A stretch of DNA of 64,000 bases from Yersinia artesiana (GCF_902726545.1 NZ_CACVAD010000005.1:62001-126000), one strand, 5' to 3'. Counted from the stretch's first letter, positions 47,403 through 58,963 are shown. A program made the numbers and translations. Notes: a model not told the origin generated them from the sequence alone.

Positions 47403-47422
47403 GAGCCATCACTAATTGGCTG
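47403..47422. repeat. Hairpin on the left of palindromic repeat copy 3
   Basis: AGCCA and TGGCT pair around TCACTAAT. The sequence is nearly repeated at 47587-47607 (GCCA-CTAA-TGGCT, minus three bases) on the other side of the palindromic repeat. Confidence 0.5.
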
Positions 47423-47425
47423 AAG

Positions 47426-47586
47426 TTAATGACAAAGTGCCCGTAACGCTGAAAACAGGTAGATCGTAAAGACGCCGTAGACCCTTCCCTGGAGGCTCGA
47501 GCCGCGCCGTCCCTGGCGCGGACGCTTTACTCTTCTACCTGCCTTCACCTTGCAAGATCGAGTTATCGAAGTTTGTCAGCAGCCTG
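47426..47586 (+). repeat. 161-bp palindromic miniature element, copy 3 (YPAL-type)
   Basis: Same orientation as copy 1, running from TTAATGACAAAG to TTTGTCAGCAGCCTG. It lies between the phosphatase stop codon and the T-rich terminator at 47587-47607, in the gap before the cstA-type gene. This is the only copy in a tandem rather than convergent gap. Confidence 0.85.
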
Positions 47587-47607
47587 TGCCACTAAGTGGC
47601 TCTTTTT
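47587..47607 (+). terminator. Terminator of the phosphatase gene, after the repeat
   Basis: GCCAC and GTGGC form a short stem with loop TAA, followed by TCTTTTT. It resembles the hairpin at 47403-47422 and lies directly past palindromic repeat copy 3. Confidence 0.65.
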
Positions 47608-47709
47608 AACCGCTTAATGATGCAAACTACCGCTTAACCAGTTCGCTGATATTTCTCTTAGGGATCAAGCGTATGTTAACGCCTGACAAATTCCCTGGAG
47701 AGAATGCTC

Positions 47710-49521
47710 ATGCAACATGCGATTACCTTTGTTATCGCCTCCGCGTGTGTCCTTGTGATCTGCTACCGTTTATACGGTATCTTTTTTGTTCGTAAGGTCC
47801 TGCGCGTCGATGACAGTGAAGTAACACCTTCCCACACCTTTGAAGATGGTAAAGATTACGTTCCAACTAAAAAATGGGTGAACTTTGGTAGCCACTTTGC
47901 AGCTATCGCTGCGGCTGGCCCCTTAGTTGGCCCTGTATTGGCGGCCCAGTATGGTTATTTACCTGGCTTCCTGTGGTTATTGATTGGTTGTGTTATCGGC
48001 GGTGCTGTTCACGATACCGTTGTTCTGTTCGCTTCGATGAAACATCAGGGCAAATCTCTATCTGAAGTGGCTAAATCAGAACTCGGGCCAATCGCGGGCT
48101 GGTGTACCGGTCTGGCAATGCTATTTATCATTACTATTACTATGGCCGGATTATCAATGGTTGTCGTACATGCGCTGGAACGTAACCCTTGGGGTACTTT
48201 CGCGGTGTTCATGACAATCCCTATTGCGATTTGTGTTGGCTTATGGGAACGCATGACCGGCAGCATGAAAGGGGCTTCTTATGTTGGTATCGCCGCCATT
48301 ATGGTGTGCGTATTTGTTGGTCCATATATCGAACACACCTGGCTTGGTGAATGGCTGATGCTGAAAGCAGATACCGTCAGTATCATTCTGCCAATGTATG
48401 CTTTCTTCGCGACAGCCTTACCTGTCTGGATGTTATTGACCCCTCGCGGTTATCTCTCCAGCTTTATGAAAATCGGCGTATTCGGTGCACTGATTGTTGG
48501 TGTTGTATTTATTAACCCTGAAATTCAATTTCCAGCAGTAACACAGTTTATCCATGGCGGTGGCCCGGTACTGGCTGGCCCAGTTTGGCCATTTATCTCT
48601 ATTACCATTGCCTGTGGCGCTATTTCTGGTTTCCACGCTTTTATTGGTTCAGGTACTACACCAAAACAAATCGATAAATGGAGTGACATCTTACCCGTTG
48701 GTTTTGGTGCGATGCTGGCCGAGTGTATGGTCGGGGTAATGGCCTTGATCGCTGCAACATCTCTGCATCCTGCTGACTACTTTGCGATTAACTCTTCCGC
48801 CGAAGCCTGGAGTGTGCTCGGCATGGAAGTGGTTAACCTACCAAAACTGAGTCAGGAAATTGGCTTAGATTTGTATGGTCGTACCGGTGGTGCTGTCACC
48901 TTAGCTGTGGGTATGACGGATATCTTCATTCGTGTACCATGGTTTAGTAGTTTGGCCGCTTACTTCTTCCAGTTTGTTGTGATGTTTGAAGCTGTATTCA
49001 TTCTGACTGCCGTTGACTCTGGTACCCGTGTTGCCCGTTACCTGCTGCAAGATTTCCTGGGCGATATCTGGGCTCCATTAAAACGTACCGATTGGTTGCC
49101 AGGCACATTAGCATGTAGCGTTATTGCTTGTGCGCTGTGGGGTTATCTCCTTAATTCCGGTGATATCAACTCGGTCTGGGCGCTGTTCGGTGTATCTAAT
49201 CAGTTAATGGCGTCCGTTGGTTTGATTATCGGTGCCACTATTATTCTGCGTTTGGCAACCAAACGGATTTATATGCTGACTTGTGTGATTCCATTGGCTT
49301 ACCTGTTTGTCACCGTAAACTATGCTGGTTACTGGATGATTACTCACGTGTACTTCAATTCAGCAGCGAAAGGTTACAACCTGTTTAATGGCATCATCTC
49401 TATCATCATGATGACATTGGGTGTCATTATCCTGATATCAGCACTGAAAAAATGGCGTGAACTGTGGATCCGCAGATCAGCCGAGATGGCTGGCAATAAG
49501 GTGGTTACTGCCAACGCCTGA
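47710..49521 (+). CDS. CstA-family (pyruvate/peptide) permease, short form
   Basis: The 603-residue product has about sixteen hydrophobic segments and CstA-family blocks: GSHFAAIAAAGPLVGPVLAAQ, ITIACGAISGFHAFIGSGTT and ILTAVDSGTR. E. coli CstA has 701 residues; this protein lacks about 100 and is nearer the shorter Bacillus-type branch. CstA-family members move pyruvate or peptides, but the substrate is unknown here. The ATG at 47710 has GGAG 9 nt upstream; the one at 47704 is closer. A terminator follows. Confidence 0.85.
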   Translation: MQHAITFVIASACVLVICYRLYGIFFVRKVLRVDDSEVTPSHTFEDGKDYVPTKKWVNFGSHFAAIAAAGPLVGPVLAAQYGYLPGFLWLLIGCVIGGAVHDTVVLFASMKHQGKSLSEVAKSELGPIAGWCTGLAMLFIITITMAGLSMVVVHALERNPWGTFAVFMTIPIAICVGLWERMTGSMKGASYVGIAAIMVCVFVGPYIEHTWLGEWLMLKADTVSIILPMYAFFATALPVWMLLTPRGYLSSFMKIGVFGALIVGVVFINPEIQFPAVTQFIHGGGPVLAGPVWPFISITIACGAISGFHAFIGSGTTPKQIDKWSDILPVGFGAMLAECMVGVMALIAATSLHPADYFAINSSAEAWSVLGMEVVNLPKLSQEIGLDLYGRTGGAVTLAVGMTDIFIRVPWFSSLAAYFFQFVVMFEAVFILTAVDSGTRVARYLLQDFLGDIWAPLKRTDWLPGTLACSVIACALWGYLLNSGDINSVWALFGVSNQLMASVGLIIGATIILRLATKRIYMLTCVIPLAYLFVTVNYAGYWMITHVYFNSAAKGYNLFNGIISIIMMTLGVIILISALKKWRELWIRRSAEMAGNKVVTANA

Positions 49522-49550
49522 TATCCCAAATCAATAGCTTTAGTCCTAAT

Positions 49551-49584
49551 AAACGGTCGGAACCTCCCGGCCGTTTATTTTTTG
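49551..49584 (+). terminator. Terminator after the CstA-family gene
   Basis: AAACGGTCGG and CCGGCCGTTT form a 10-bp stem with one G-T wobble and a 6-nt loop, followed by ATTTTTTG. It lies about 30 bp after the stop codon and before the DedA gene. Confidence 0.85.
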
Positions 49585-49643
49585 TTAAGTAAAAATGTCG
49601 ACACATTGAGTATGCTAATGGCTACTTTATCGATAACAGGAAA

Positions 49644-50180
49644 ATGCCTGTGACCTTAAATGATGTTATTACTGTCGTTATTGATTTTGTTCGTGTACAT
49701 GAAACATGGGCAATTCCTATCGTGTTTATTCTCGCTTTTGGTGAGTCGCTTGCCTTTCTTTCCTTGCTGCTACCCGCCACGGTTATCTTGCTTGGATTGG
49801 GCGCATTAATCGGTGAAAGTGGGATTTCCTTCTGGCCGATTTGGGCCGCCGCTGTAGCAGGGGCTTTTTTTGGCGACTGGCTCTCCTATTGGATTGGTGA
49901 TCATTATAAAGATCGCGTCGGCACCCTGTGGCCTCTTTCCCGCAATCCTCAACTACTCGTCCGTGGCCATGCTTTCTTTGAGCGTTGGGGGTTCTTTGGT
50001 GCCTTCATCGGCCGCTTCTTTGGCCCACTGCGCGCAGTAGTCCCGCTAGTTGCTGGAATTTGCGCTATGCCAAAATTCTATTTCCAGTTGGCGAATATCA
50101 CATCTGCCATCATCTGGGCATTCGGTATTCTTGCTCCTGGCGCTTTTGGTATTCAGTGGCTATCTCATTGGATAGATTAA
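49644..50180 (+). CDS. DedA-family (VTT domain) membrane protein
   Basis: The 178-residue protein has four or five hydrophobic segments and the DedA blocks FGESLAFLSLLLPATVILLG, then GAFFGDWLSYWIGDHY and GAFIGRFFGPLRAVVPLVAG. DedA proteins take part in lipid-carrier recycling and membrane energetics; the member is not assigned here. The gene lies between cstA-type and rmuC, an insertion relative to E. coli. Confidence 0.88.
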   Translation: MPVTLNDVITVVIDFVRVHETWAIPIVFILAFGESLAFLSLLLPATVILLGLGALIGESGISFWPIWAAAVAGAFFGDWLSYWIGDHYKDRVGTLWPLSRNPQLLVRGHAFFERWGFFGAFIGRFFGPLRAVVPLVAGICAMPKFYFQLANITSAIIWAFGILAPGAFGIQWLSHWID

Positions 50181-50380
50181 CTTTACATGAGCTTTGGTAC
50201 GACGCCATGTTTTGTGGCTGACAGTTTTAACGTATTTCTTTATCGCAATGTAAGCGTTTTTTTATCTGCTTATTATTTATGCGTACAGCTTCGCAAGATG
50301 GTATGTAATGGAAAAACACTCTGGACATCCATACAGTATCCCCTTACCTTGACTGACATAGGTTAAAGGGGGAGATAACT

Positions 50381-51907
50381 GTGGATATCAGTTTATTTTA
50401 TGGGCTGGGAGGCTGTCTGCTTGGCGGGCTTATAGGTTGGCTGATTGCCAGTTTGTCTCAGCAGCGCAATAAAGCACAGCAGGATATTGAACGGCGGTTA
50501 CTGGAACAGTCATTACAACAGTCTCAGCAAAATACTCTAGAATTACAGACCCTTTTGCAACGTAATGAACAGCAATTACGGCAAAGTGAATTAGAACAAC
50601 GTAATTTGCACAGCCAACTCGCGGCAAATACTGAAAAACTGCAACAATTAGCTCATTGGCGTAATGAATGTGAGCAGCTCAATCAAGAGTTACGGGCGCA
50701 AAGAGAAGTGAATAGTGCGCAAGAAGCTGAACTGCGCGAAGTGACTATCCGTTTGGAGGAAACACGGCTGACCGCAGAGGAGAAGCAACGTTTACTCCTT
50801 AATAGCGAACAGCGGCTAACCACTCAGTTCGAAAATCTGGCAAATCGCATCTTTGAACAAACTGGTCGCCGAGCCGATGAACAAAATAAGCAAAGTTTGG
50901 ATCGCTTATTGCTACCTCTACGGGAACAGCTAGATGGTTTTCGCAAGCAGGTTCAGGACAGCTTTGGGCAAGAAGCTCGTGAACGCCATACTCTGACCCA
51001 TGAAATTCGTAGCTTACAGCAGCTCAATGCTCAAATGGCACGGGAAGCTCTAAACCTGACCAAAGCTCTCAAAGGGGATAATAAAACCCAAGGGAACTGG
51101 GGTGAAGTGGTTTTAGCGAAGGTGCTTGAGGCGTCAGGCTTGCGTGAAGGCTATGAGTATCAAACTCAGGTTAGTATAAAAATTGATAGTAATAGCCGTA
51201 TGCAACCAGATGTCATTGTGCGGTTGCCGCAGGGCAAAGATGTCGTTATTGACGCTAAAATGTCGTTAGTAGCTTATGAACGCTATTTTAATAGTGAAGA
51301 TGATATTGAGCGCGAAGCGGCATTAAGTGAGCATTTATCGTCACTACGCGCACATATCAGGATGCTGGGCCGTAAGGATTATCAGCAACTTCCCGGTTTA
51401 CGTTCGCTTGACTATGTATTGATGTTTATTCCCGTTGAGCCTGCGTTTTTGGTTGCTATCGACCGTCAACCTGAATTGATCAGTGAAGCGTTACAGCACA
51501 ATATTATGTTGGTTAGTCCTACAACACTGCTGGTGGCTTTACGGACTATTACTAACTTATGGCGCTACGAACATCAAAGCCAAAATGCGCAACGTATTGC
51601 GGAGAGAGCCGCCAAACTCTATGACAAATTACGCTTATTTGTTGATGATATGGAGTCGTTGGGGCAAAGCCTCGATAAAGCACAATTAAGTTATCGTCAG
51701 GCAATGAACAAACTGTCGCAAGGCCGTGGTAACCTGATAGGGCAAGTTGAAGGTTTTCGTACTCTGGGGGTCGAGGTAAAACGACCTATTAGTCCAACTC
51801 TGGCAGAGAAAGCCAGTCTGGAAGATCAACCTGAGGACGATTTAGCGCTATCCGATGATGCAGAATCCGAAATTAATAATTCTGCACCGCTGAAGTATCA
51901 GGGTTAG
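50381..51907 (+). CDS. rmuC: DNA recombination protein RmuC
   Basis: RmuC is a membrane-anchored protein that limits recombination between inverted repeats. The 508-residue product starts at GTG after GGGGGAG. It has an N-terminal membrane segment (about 5-25), a long Gln/Glu-rich coiled coil (about 25-170) and the RmuC domain with LKGDNKTQGNWGEVVL and PDVIVRLPQGKDVVIDAKM. The acidic C-terminal tail differs from E. coli. The presence of rmuC next to many inverted repeats is probably coincidental. Confidence 0.93.
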   Translation: MDISLFYGLGGCLLGGLIGWLIASLSQQRNKAQQDIERRLLEQSLQQSQQNTLELQTLLQRNEQQLRQSELEQRNLHSQLAANTEKLQQLAHWRNECEQLNQELRAQREVNSAQEAELREVTIRLEETRLTAEEKQRLLLNSEQRLTTQFENLANRIFEQTGRRADEQNKQSLDRLLLPLREQLDGFRKQVQDSFGQEARERHTLTHEIRSLQQLNAQMAREALNLTKALKGDNKTQGNWGEVVLAKVLEASGLREGYEYQTQVSIKIDSNSRMQPDVIVRLPQGKDVVIDAKMSLVAYERYFNSEDDIEREAALSEHLSSLRAHIRMLGRKDYQQLPGLRSLDYVLMFIPVEPAFLVAIDRQPELISEALQHNIMLVSPTTLLVALRTITNLWRYEHQSQNAQRIAERAAKLYDKLRLFVDDMESLGQSLDKAQLSYRQAMNKLSQGRGNLIGQVEGFRTLGVEVKRPISPTLAEKASLEDQPEDDLALSDDAESEINNSAPLKYQG

Positions 51908-52040
51908 TTGCATGTTCCTCTTCTGTATGATGTTGAGAAAGCTGCGATTAAGCAGTTACTTCAATACCAGGTGAGGTGGGGCTTTCATCGGAGTTCTGGT
52001 ACACTTCCTCGAAAGATTGACTGAAAAGCAGGCACAGAAA

Positions 52041-52796
52041 ATGGTAGATCAGGAGAAGGAAACCACTCATTTTGGTTTTCGCACCGTAGCCAAAGAACAA
52101 AAAGAAGGCATGGTGGCAGAAGTTTTTCATTCCGTAGCCGCTAAATACGATCTGATGAATGACCTGATGTCGTTCGGTGTTCACCGTATTTGGAAGCGTT
52201 TTACTATTGACTGTAGCGGTGTTCGGCGCGGTCAACGGGTATTGGATCTGGCAGGTGGTACCGGCGATTTAACCGCCAAGTTTTCTCGTCTGGTGGGTGA
52301 ACAGGGTGAGGTCGTTCTGGCTGATATCAACGAGTCAATGTTGCGTATGGGCCGTGAAAAGCTGCGCGATAAAGGTATTGTCGGTAATGTCAGCTATGTT
52401 CAGGCGAATGCTGAAGCATTACCTTTCCCTGATAATTACTTTGATTGTATTACTATTTCATTCGGCTTGAGAAACGTAACTGAAAAAGAAAAGGCGTTGC
52501 GATCGATGTTTCGGGTATTAAAGCCCGGTGGTCGTTTACTGGTTCTTGAGTTCTCTAAGCCACTTCTGGAACCTTTAAGCAAAGCCTATGATGCTTACTC
52601 CTTCCATATTTTGCCTAAGATTGGTGAGCTTGTGGCGCAGGACTCTGAAAGCTACCGCTATTTGGCTGAGTCTATTCGGATGCACCCCGACCAAGAAACA
52701 CTGAAGGGCATGATGATGGATGCCGGGTTTGAAAACGTAACCTATTCCAATTTAACCGGTGGCATTGTTGCGTTACATCGGGGTTTCAAGTTCTAA
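52041..52796 (+). CDS. ubiE: Ubiquinone/menaquinone methyltransferase UbiE
   Basis: UbiE is the C-methyltransferase for both ubiquinone and menaquinone. The 251-residue protein has the SAM motif [10 protein letters not shown] and [16 protein letters not shown]. The start at 52041 gives the family length; a TTG eight codons upstream (52017) is in frame but not needed. It begins the ubiE-ubiJ-ubiB gene set. Confidence 0.96.
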   Translation: MVDQEKETTHFGFRTVAKEQKEGMVAEVFHSVAAKYDLMNDLMSFGVHRIWKRFTIDCSGVRRGQRVLDLAGGTGDLTAKFSRLVGEQGEVVLADINESMLRMGREKLRDKGIVGNVSYVQANAEALPFPDNYFDCITISFGLRNVTEKEKALRSMFRVLKPGGRLLVLEFSKPLLEPLSKAYDAYSFHILPKIGELVAQDSESYRYLAESIRMHPDQETLKGMMMDAGFENVTYSNLTGGIVALHRGFKF

Positions 52797-52809
52797 CAGG
52801 AATATGGCT

Positions 52810-53463
52810 ATGCCGCTAAAATCACTGATATTTAAATCCTTATCACTGAAACCAACTTTGCTGTCGCCACTAATAACTGCCGCTATAGAAACATCACTAA
52901 ATAGTGTGTTATTTCGTGATAAAAGCTTGAAAGCTGCACGTTTACGCTTAGCGGGAAAAGTGCTGAGTATCGAGCTGCGTGAGGTGAGCTTTCCTCTGCT
53001 ATTAGTATTTAGTGAGCGGCAGGTCGATGTTTTAAGTCAATGGGATGGTGATGCGGATTGCACAGTGAAAACGAACGTTGCTGTGTTGGCAAAGTTGCGG
53101 GACCGTCAACAGCTTTCACCTTTGATGCGTAGTGGTGAATTGATTGTCGAAGGCGATATCCAAGTCGTTCAGCAACTTATCACCTTACTTGATCTTGCCG
53201 AATGGGAACCAGCTGAATGGCTGGCTCCCTATATTGGCGATATCGCCGCGGAAACTATTGGGCAGGTCATCCATAAAAGTAACCGTTTTCTCAGTAAGCA
53301 GTTTCAACAGCAGCAGCATTATGTCGCTGAAGCAATAACTGAAGAATGGAAAATAGCGCCAGCGCCGCTGGAAGTGGTGTGGTTTAACGAAGAGGTTGAT
53401 GCCACCGCTCGTGCAATCGAGGCATTGACTGCTCGATTGGCAACCATGGAGACAAAACAATGA
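52810..53463 (+). CDS. ubiJ: Ubiquinone-biosynthesis accessory factor UbiJ (SCP2 domain)
   Basis: UbiJ is a lipid-binding SCP2-domain protein that works with UbiK in the Ubi complex. The 217-residue protein contains [21 protein letters not shown] and [14 protein letters not shown]. The N terminus is longer than in E. coli. The ATG at 52810 sits 8 nt from AGGA, while the ATG at 52804 is only 2 nt away. In E. coli the 3' half also hosts the small RNA EsrE; that is not shown here. It overlaps ubiB by 4 bp. Confidence 0.9.
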   Translation: MPLKSLIFKSLSLKPTLLSPLITAAIETSLNSVLFRDKSLKAARLRLAGKVLSIELREVSFPLLLVFSERQVDVLSQWDGDADCTVKTNVAVLAKLRDRQQLSPLMRSGELIVEGDIQVVQQLITLLDLAEWEPAEWLAPYIGDIAAETIGQVIHKSNRFLSKQFQQQQHYVAEAITEEWKIAPAPLEVVWFNEEVDATARAIEALTARLATMETKQ

Positions 53464-55091
53464 CGCCAGGAGAACTTCGGCGCCTGTATCTTATCATTCG
53501 GGTTTTCTTGAGCTACGGGCTGGATGAGTTAATCCCGAATATCCGTTTGACGTTACCTTTACGTATTGCTCGTCATCTATTTTTCTGGTTGCCTAATCGT
53601 CATAAAGATAAACCGCTGGGTGAGCGTTTACGCCTTGCCTTGCAGGAGCTAGGGCCGGTTTGGATAAAGTTTGGCCAAATGATGTCCACACGGCGTGACC
53701 TCTTCCCGCCAGCAATTGCAGATCAACTTGCGTTGTTACAGGATAGAGTTGCTCCATTTGATGGTGCACTAGCACGCAAGCACATTGAAATCGCGATGGG
53801 AGGGCCATTAGAAACATGGTTTGACGATTTTGAACAAGAAGCTTTAGCCTCCGCTTCTATCGCGCAAGTACATACGGCACGTTTAAAAGAGAACGGTCAG
53901 GAAGTTGTACTCAAGGTTATTCGTCCTGATATTTTGCCAATTATTAAAGCTGATGTGCGGTTGATGTACCGTCTGGCTGGCTGGGTACCCAAACTTTTAC
54001 CTGATGGCCGCCGATTACGTCCACGGGAGGTTGTACGTGAATATGAAAAAACACTGCTTGATGAGCTAAATTTACTGCGGGAAGCAGCTAATGCTATTCA
54101 ACTGCGTCGTAATTTTGAAGACAGTCCAATGCTCTATATTCCCGAAGTCTATTCTGATTATTGCCGGGAAAGTGTATTGGTCATGGAACGAATTTACGGC
54201 ATTCCAGTATCTGATATTGCAGCTTTGGAAGATCAAGGTACCAATATGAAGTTGCTGGCTGAGCGCGGGGTTCAAGTCTTTTTTACTCAAGTTTTCCGTG
54301 ACAGTTTTTTCCATGCAGATATGCACCCTGGAAATATCTTTGTCAGTTATGAGCATCCTCATGACCCACTTTATATCGGCATTGACTGCGGTATCGTCGG
54401 CTCGCTGAATAAAGCGGATAAGCGCTATCTTGCTGAAAACTTTATTGCTTTCTTTAATCGGGATTATCGGCGGGTTGCAGAGCTGCATGTTGATTCTGGC
54501 TGGGTTCCTCGTGATACTAATGTTGAAGATTTTGAATTCGCTATTCGTACCGTTTGTGAACCTATTTTTGAAAAGCCGCTAGCCGAAATATCCTTCGGCC
54601 ATGTGTTATTGAATCTCTTTAACACCGCACGCCGCTTTAATATGGAAGTACAACCACAGTTGGTTTTGCTGCAAAAAACCTTGTTATATGTTGAAGGCTT
54701 GGGACGTCAACTTTATCCTCAGCTTGATCTTTGGACGACAGCCAAGCCTTTCCTGGAAAGCTGGTTGCGAGATCAAGTCGGCTTGCCTGCTGTTATTCGT
54801 GCATTGAAAGAAAAAGCACCATTTTGGGCTGAAAAGTTTCCTGAGTTACCAGAACTTGTGTATGACAGTTTGCAGCAGCACAAATTATTACAGCAAAGTG
54901 TCGATAAACTCACAACTCAAATGCAAGGCCAGCAGCAACGTCAGGGTCAATCACGGTATTTGTTCGGTGTTGGCGCTACACTATTAGTCAGTGGTACCAT
55001 TTTATTCTTGGCCAATGCGGTAGAAGTCTCAGTTGGATTCATTGTCGCTGGAGTATTGGCTTGGTTGATTGGTTGGCGACGAACCAGTTAA
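53460..55091 (+). CDS. ubiB: Ubiquinone-biosynthesis regulatory kinase-like UbiB
   Basis: UbiB is an ATPase of the ABC1/ADCK kinase-like family needed for ubiquinone synthesis. The 543-residue protein has the family KxGQ motif KFGQ (70-73), [11 protein letters not shown], the [10 protein letters not shown] catalytic loop and IGIDCGIVG metal motif. Two C-terminal membrane segments (about 500-540) follow. It overlaps ubiJ by 4 bp. Confidence 0.95.
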   Translation: MTPGELRRLYLIIRVFLSYGLDELIPNIRLTLPLRIARHLFFWLPNRHKDKPLGERLRLALQELGPVWIKFGQMMSTRRDLFPPAIADQLALLQDRVAPFDGALARKHIEIAMGGPLETWFDDFEQEALASASIAQVHTARLKENGQEVVLKVIRPDILPIIKADVRLMYRLAGWVPKLLPDGRRLRPREVVREYEKTLLDELNLLREAANAIQLRRNFEDSPMLYIPEVYSDYCRESVLVMERIYGIPVSDIAALEDQGTNMKLLAERGVQVFFTQVFRDSFFHADMHPGNIFVSYEHPHDPLYIGIDCGIVGSLNKADKRYLAENFIAFFNRDYRRVAELHVDSGWVPRDTNVEDFEFAIRTVCEPIFEKPLAEISFGHVLLNLFNTARRFNMEVQPQLVLLQKTLLYVEGLGRQLYPQLDLWTTAKPFLESWLRDQVGLPAVIRALKEKAPFWAEKFPELPELVYDSLQQHKLLQQSVDKLTTQMQGQQQRQGQSRYLFGVGATLLVSGTILFLANAVEVSVGFIVAGVLAWLIGWRRTS

Positions 55092-55222
55092 TGACTTATC
55101 GCTGAAAGTATCTGTGGATAGTTTATTGTGCGGCTTATGCGTGATGTAAAAGTTATTCAATAAGTCGCTTATTTGTTTAAGAAGCTATGCGCTAGTTCAA
55201 AATGCGGTAAGTTAGATAGGTA

Positions 55223-55264
55223 TTCACAGAGGTTATATGACGTATAATGCGGCCCTCTGTGGAA
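55223..55264. promoter_or_regulatory. Candidate tatA promoter with flanking inverted repeat
   Basis: TATAAT (55243-55248) is a perfect -10 hexamer. It sits between TTCACAGAGG (55223-55232) and CCTCTGTGGAA (55254-55264), which are inverted copies with one extra base. No good -35 hexamer at 17 bp is visible. Confidence 0.4.
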
Positions 55265-55291
55265 TAACCCTTGTATATAGAGGTGAATGTA

Positions 55292-55558
55292 ATGGGTGGT
55301 ATAAGTATTTGGCAGTTATTAATCATTGCCGTGATTGTTGTTCTGCTGTTTGGTACTAACAAACTGCGGACATTAGGGTCTGATCTGGGGGCATCCATCA
55401 AAGGTTTTAAAAAGGCGATGGGTGATGAGCCACAAACTCCACCAACTGATGCTAATAAAACCAGTAACGATGCTGACTTTGCAAAATCGATTGCTGAAAA
55501 GCAGCAGCCAGTTGCTAAAGCTGAAGAGTCTAAGAGTCACGACAAAGAGCAGGGATAA
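55292..55558 (+). CDS. tatA: Twin-arginine translocase subunit TatA
   Basis: TatA forms the pore-like assemblies of the Tat system, which exports folded proteins. The 88-residue protein has an N-terminal membrane helix (about 3-21), a Phe-Gly hinge ([12 protein letters not shown]) and an amphipathic helix, then a charged tail. I chose the ATG at 55292, preceded by GAGGTGA. tatB starts 3 bp later. Confidence 0.94.
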   Translation: MGGISIWQLLIIAVIVVLLFGTNKLRTLGSDLGASIKGFKKAMGDEPQTPPTDANKTSNDADFAKSIAEKQQPVAKAEESKSHDKEQG

Positions 55559-55561
55559 GCT

Positions 55562-56218
55562 GTGTTCGACATTGGGTTTAGTGAACTGTTGCTGGTTCTT
55601 GTGATAGGCCTGGTTGTACTCGGGCCGGAACGACTACCTGTCGCTGTTAGAACAGTCGCGGGTTGGATTCGTACATTGCGCTCACTTGCGGCTACCGTGC
55701 AGAACGAATTAGCGCAAGAGCTTAAGATTCAAGAGTTGCAAGACAGCCTGAAAAAAGCAGAAGAAGCCGGTTTGCAGAACCTGACACCAGAGCTGAAAGC
55801 CTCAATGGATGAACTTAAAGAGGCCGCTGAAGCACTGAAACGTTCTTATCATTCTGACATTGGTTCGGAAGCACCGCACACGATCCATAATCCGCTTGTT
55901 ACCGAGCCGGAAGCGATTCATGATGGTGTTACGCCCGCAGAGTCTGCAACGAAGGCTCAAGCATCACCTCAAGCACCGGCTACTGACGTTGATAACGCTA
56001 TCACCCCGACAGCGGTTGAAACTGCCCCTAATAACAATGAGAAACCCATTGTTCCGGTTGAGGCATTTTCTGCGTCTATCTCTTCTGTAGATAGAGAGCC
56101 GGTTCCTGTTACGAACACACCCGTAACTAAGGTACAAACAGCTACAGTTGACACCCATAGCACAGATTCACTCGGTGCTGATCAACCTCGAACTCACCAA
56201 CCTGGCGGCGATCGGTAA
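55562..56218 (+). CDS. tatB: Twin-arginine translocase subunit TatB
   Basis: TatB forms the substrate-receptor complex with TatC. The 218-residue protein starts at GTG and has the N-terminal helix [20 protein letters not shown], a GPERLP hinge and amphipathic helices to about 100. The Pro/Thr/Ala-rich C-terminal tail makes it about 47 residues longer than E. coli TatB (171). tatC starts 2 bp after the stop. Confidence 0.94.
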   Translation: MFDIGFSELLLVLVIGLVVLGPERLPVAVRTVAGWIRTLRSLAATVQNELAQELKIQELQDSLKKAEEAGLQNLTPELKASMDELKEAAEALKRSYHSDIGSEAPHTIHNPLVTEPEAIHDGVTPAESATKAQASPQAPATDVDNAITPTAVETAPNNNEKPIVPVEAFSASISSVDREPVPVTNTPVTKVQTATVDTHSTDSLGADQPRTHQPGGDR

Positions 56219-56220
56219 AC

Positions 56221-57000
56221 ATGGCTGTTGATGATACCCAACCCCTTATTACTCATTTAATAGAACTGCGCAAGCGGCTATTGAATTGCATCATCACTGT
56301 TTTAGTGGTTTTCTTCGTATTGGTTTTTTTTGCCAATGATATCTACCATCTGGTTTCCGCACCGTTGATCAAACAACTGCCAGTTGGTTCCAGTATGATC
56401 GCAACAGATGTCGCATCACCGTTCTTTACCCCGATTAAATTGACTATGATGGTCTCGGTGTTTGTTTCAGCGCCGATGATCCTCTATCAGGTTTGGGCAT
56501 TTATAGCCCCTGCGCTGTATAAACATGAGCGCCGCTTGATGGTCCCGCTGCTGATATCTAGCAGCTTCTTATTTTATCTGGGAATGGCATTTGCCTATTT
56601 TGTCGTTTTCCCGTTAGCTTTTGGTTTTTTTGCCAAAACAGCTCCAGAAAGTGTGCTTATCGCAACGGATATCACTAAATACCTTGATTTTGTCATGGCA
56701 CTTTTTATGGCTTTTGGTATTTCTTTCGAAGTCCCGATTGCGATAATTCTTCTGTGCTGGGCTGGGGTAACAACGCCTGAAGCATTGAAGAAAAAACGCC
56801 CTTATGTGTTTGTTGGTGCATTTGTTGTAGGGATGCTTCTCACCCCGCCAGATGTGTTATCACAAACATTATTAGCGATTCCGATGTACCTGTTATTTGA
56901 AGTGGGAGTGTTCTTTGCTCGCTTCTACACTGGCAAACAACGCCGTACAGATATTGAGGAAGAGGATGAAGAAGTCGATAATCATCCTAAAGAGTCTTAA
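56221..57000 (+). CDS. tatC: Twin-arginine translocase subunit TatC
   Basis: TatC binds the twin-arginine signal. The 259-residue protein has six membrane segments and the N-terminal [12 protein letters not shown] block, plus [13 protein letters not shown]. The C-terminal tail is acidic. A GC-rich hairpin follows in the gap before tatD. Confidence 0.96.
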   Translation: MAVDDTQPLITHLIELRKRLLNCIITVLVVFFVLVFFANDIYHLVSAPLIKQLPVGSSMIATDVASPFFTPIKLTMMVSVFVSAPMILYQVWAFIAPALYKHERRLMVPLLISSSFLFYLGMAFAYFVVFPLAFGFFAKTAPESVLIATDITKYLDFVMALFMAFGISFEVPIAIILLCWAGVTTPEALKKKRPYVFVGAFVVGMLLTPPDVLSQTLLAIPMYLLFEVGVFFARFYTGKQRRTDIEEEDEEVDNHPKES

Positions 57001-57019
57001 GTTTCTATTTTGATATTTT

Positions 57020-57045
57020 AGCCGCCCACTGGGCGGCTTCTGTTT
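57020..57045 (+). terminator. Hairpin between tatC and tatD
   Basis: AGCCGCCCA and TGGGCGGCT form a stem of eight to nine pairs with a tight loop, followed by TCTGTTTT. The T run is broken, so readthrough into tatD is likely. Confidence 0.7.
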
Positions 57046-57055
57046 TGGGACGCTT

Positions 57056-57838
57056 ATGTTTGATATCGGTGTGAACTTAACCAGCTCACAATTTACAAAA
57101 GACTGTCCTCAAGTCGTGGCCCGCGCAAAAGAGGCTGGCATTACCGGTATGCTGATTACCGGGACAAATGCTGAAGAAAGCCAGGCAGCCCTTGAGCTTG
57201 CCATGGCCTATCCTGGCTATGGCTGGTCAACCGCAGGTGTTCATCCCCATCATGCGAGCAGTTGGCAAATAGATGTGGAACAGCAAATCAGAGCATTAGC
57301 AGCCAATGCCAGTGTAGTCGCCATTGGCGAATGTGGTCTGGATTTTAATCGCAATTTCTCTACTCCCGCAGAACAAGAAATGGCTTTTACTGCACAGTTA
57401 GCCCTGGCTGCAGAACTTTCTTTGCCGGTATTCTTGCATTGCCGAGAGGCGCATGATCGTTTCATCACGCTACTTTCACCTTGGCTAGATAAAATCCCCG
57501 CAGCTGTTGTGCATTGTTTTACCGGCACTGCTGATGAATTGGATTCCTGTCTGGCATTGGGCTTATCTATCGGTATCACCGGTTGGGTTTGTGATGAGCG
57601 CCGTGGTCTTGAGCTGAGGGCATTATTGCCGCGTATTCCTGCCCAACAATTATTGTTAGAAACTGATGCCCCATATTTATTGCCGCGGGATATACACCCT
57701 AAACCTGCATCTCGTCGCAATGAACCCTGCTTTCTGCCTCATATCGTCCAACAGGTTGCTGTCTGGCGACAAGAAGACCCTCAATGGCTGGGACAGAAAA
57801 CTGATGAAAACGCCCGCCGGATTTTCCGGTTGGTTTGA
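57056..57838 (+). CDS. tatD: 3'-5' deoxyribonuclease TatD
   Basis: TatD is a cytoplasmic metal-dependent nuclease; despite its place in the tat cluster it is not needed for Tat export. The 260-residue protein shows the TatD signatures GVHPHHA and [10 protein letters not shown], then HCREAHDRF and [20 protein letters not shown]. It is followed by hemB after 14 bp. Confidence 0.95.
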   Translation: MFDIGVNLTSSQFTKDCPQVVARAKEAGITGMLITGTNAEESQAALELAMAYPGYGWSTAGVHPHHASSWQIDVEQQIRALAANASVVAIGECGLDFNRNFSTPAEQEMAFTAQLALAAELSLPVFLHCREAHDRFITLLSPWLDKIPAAVVHCFTGTADELDSCLALGLSIGITGWVCDERRGLELRALLPRIPAQQLLLETDAPYLLPRDIHPKPASRRNEPCFLPHIVQQVAVWRQEDPQWLGQKTDENARRIFRLV

Positions 57839-57843
57839 GTTAG

Positions 57844-58875
<1,032 letters not shown>

Positions 58876-58911
58876 CTGTTTAGTTATCAACAGCATTGAT
58901 TATCAATAATA

Positions 58912-58949
58912 AGTGTCAAGGTAGGCACTGAAATACCTACTTTGGCACT
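58912..58949. terminator. Long hairpin between hemB and rfaH
   Basis: AGTGTCAAGGTAGG pairs with CCTACTTTGGCACT over 14 positions with two G-U wobbles on the plus strand. No T run follows. It lies in the convergent gap between hemB and rfaH. Confidence 0.65.
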
Positions 58950-58963
58950 GTGAGTTAAGTAGC

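Noticed and set aside
50381-51907. RmuC as part of a defence island
   Set aside because: It sits in the usual udp-rmuC-ubiE housekeeping neighbourhood, with no restriction, toxin or phage-defence genes nearby.
55271-55291. Upstream start for tatA
   Set aside because: The seven extra residues precede the GAGGTGA-associated ATG at 55292 and are not found in the TatA family.
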